Shown piece by piece: positions 5,894 to 6,214 of a DNA stretch of 6,214 nt. The translations under genes and the position numbers were made by a program. The notes below the pieces were generated by a model, which worked only from the letters and a program-made list of their open reading frames with translations, was not told where the DNA came from and searched no databases. This DNA comes from Oscillibacter sp. (GTDB lineage Bacteria > Bacillota > Clostridia > Oscillospirales > Oscillospiraceae): assembly GCA_022796315.1 (NCBI GenBank), contig JAAWIL010000122.1, positions 1 through 6,214 of the forward strand, given 5' to 3'. Within the stretch, counting starts at the first letter, position 1. The number at the start of each line of letters is the position of its first letter.

Positions 5894-5961
5894 ATCCCTG
5901 CGTTTGCGTATACTGGAAGGGCGGCGAAGCCCCCTGCGTTCCAAAAATCCTGCGCAGCCTG

Positions 5962-5988
5962 ATCCGGCGCCGCAGCGGCCCGCCGGAT
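5962..5988 (+). other. Stem-loop downstream of hom
   Basis: ATCCGGCG (5962-5969) pairs perfectly with CGCCGGAT (5981-5988). The loop can itself fold as CCG/CGG (5970-5972/5976-5978), leaving a CC bulge. It lies ~70 nt after the hom stop. No T-tract follows (GTTCCTATAG), so it is more likely a 3'-end stability structure or part of the complex structure that follows than a terminator. Confidence 0.55.
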
Positions 5989-5993
5989 GTTCC

Positions 5994-6080
5994 TATAGTC
6001 AAAACACGGGAACATCGGGAACCTGATGTTCCAGGCGGGCAAAGCCCGCGGCACGGAAACTGTGCCGTGTTTTGCCTATG
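5994..6080. repeat. 87-nt structured element with 16-bp terminal inverted repeats enclosing three hairpins
   Basis: The left end TATAGTCAAAACACGG (5994-6009) pairs with the right end CCGTGTTTTGCCTATG (6065-6080) in 15 of 16 positions (14 Watson-Crick, one G-U, one mismatch at 5999/6075). Inside are GAACATC/GATGTTC (6010-6016/6025-6031), GCGGGC-AAA-GCCCGC (6035-6040/6044-6049) and GGCAC/GTGCC (6050-6054/6062-6066). The last trades its final bases with the end of the outer stem. The whole resembles a four-way cloverleaf with few unpaired bases. It is not a tRNA: the outer stem is far too long and no anticodon or T-loop sequence is present. It may be a small non-autonomous mobile repeat (MITE- or REP-like) or a structured RNA. 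I see no transposase. Confidence 0.6.
6049..6073 (+). terminator. Candidate intrinsic terminator for the ACT-hom unit
   Basis: CGGCAC (6049-6054) pairs with GTGCCG (6062-6067) around the 7-nt loop GGAAACT, and TGTTTT (6068-6073) follows. It is the only hairpin downstream of hom with a T-run directly after it. It lies ~155 nt past the stop codon and overlaps the right arm of the larger inverted repeat, so terminator and outer stem compete. Confidence 0.45.
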
Positions 6081-6082
6081 AA

Positions 6083-6115
6083 GTCCACCGCCAGGCCGTT
6101 TCACGGCCCCTGGAC
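6083..6115. other. Stem-loop GTCCA...TGGAC with inner GGCCGT/ACGGCC
   Basis: GGCCGT (6094-6099) pairs with ACGGCC (6103-6108) across a TTC loop, and outer GTCCA (6083-6087) pairs with TGGAC (6111-6115), separated by an uneven internal loop. It follows the 87-nt element immediately and may belong to the same repeat region. No T-tract follows. Confidence 0.45.
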
Positions 6116-6120
6116 GCATA

Positions 6121-6214
6121 AGAGCCTGTTTAAAATCTCGACGTGTATGGATTGGCGAGTGGATTTTTTGCCCTGCAAGGCAAAAATCCGCAGGCATCCT
6201 GACGGATGGCAAGG
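6121..6214. repeat. Repeat-like segment running off the window
   Basis: AGAGCCTGTTTAAAATCTCG (6121-6140) is followed by a long A/T-cored hairpin, GGATTTTTTGCC/GGCAAAAATCC (6161-6172/6179-6189, one extra T on the left), and a small one, CATCC/GGATG (6195-6199/6204-6208). The base composition is much more AT-rich than the neighbouring genes. The GAGATTTTAAACAGGCTC sequence (reverse strand) reminds me of dispersed elements in gut Firmicutes, where its chance translation yields short EILNRLL-like peptides. This is from memory and is not shown here by a second copy. I see no gene; the right end is outside the window. Confidence 0.4.

Noticed and set aside
4493..5944. Long minus-strand open frame opposite hom
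   Set aside because: Same reason: antisense of a fully motif-supported gene, with low-complexity His/Gly/Leu/Gln-rich translation.
5994..6080. tRNA gene
   Set aside because: A cloverleaf-like outline is present, but the outer stem is 16 bp rather than 7, and no T-loop (GTTCGAATC-like), anticodon loop or CCA-end context is seen.

Overview
This GC-rich window (roughly 60-65% GC by eye) has strong GC/CGG third-codon bias and low-GC-Gram-positive gene content. The content is prfA next to sua5, an M18 aminopeptidase of the clostridial type, and a UPF0735/PheB-type ACT protein next to hom. Shine-Dalgarno sites are strong. Together this suggests a GC-rich gut clostridium of the Oscillospiraceae/Ruminococcaceae type (for example relatives of Flavonifractor or Oscillibacter). 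That assignment is inference from gene style, not a database match.

Left block (1-3484, all + strand): the 3' end of prfA (release factor 1), a 62-nt gap with a small hairpin, a 556-codon gene that joins a complete Sua5/YrdC threonylcarbamoyl-AMP synthase to a dephospho-CoA kinase (CoaE) domain in one reading frame, and an M18 aminopeptidase that starts with GTG inside the last codons of the fusion gene (14-nt overlap). The block looks like one transcription unit. The first two products act in translation (termination and tRNA t6A modification), the fused domain makes the last step of coenzyme A, and the peptidase recycles peptides.

Middle (3485-4194) is a ~700-nt stretch with no clear + strand gene. 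It holds a run of three hairpins that looks like a dispersed intergenic element, a strong 12-bp terminator hairpin, a coding-like but unrecognised minus-strand ORF, a 22-bp tandem repeat (about 3.4 copies), and a promoter with TTCCG motifs for the next gene.

Right block (4195-5893, + strand): a 146-aa ACT-domain regulator of the UPF0735/PheB family followed by homoserine dehydrogenase (hom), the branch-point enzyme to threonine and methionine. Hom's own C-terminal ACT region is short and hard to recognise, so the separate ACT protein may supply allosteric control. The 64-nt gap between the two can fold in two mutually exclusive ways.

Tail (5894-6214) has no convincing gene but is unusually rich in structure: a stem-loop, an 87-nt element with near-perfect 16-bp terminal inverted repeats enclosing three hairpins, a terminator-like stem with a T-tract, and a further repeat-like segment that runs off the window. 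The best candidates for something undescribed are the Sua5-CoaE fusion, the ACT/Hom arrangement, and the structured element at 5986-6080.
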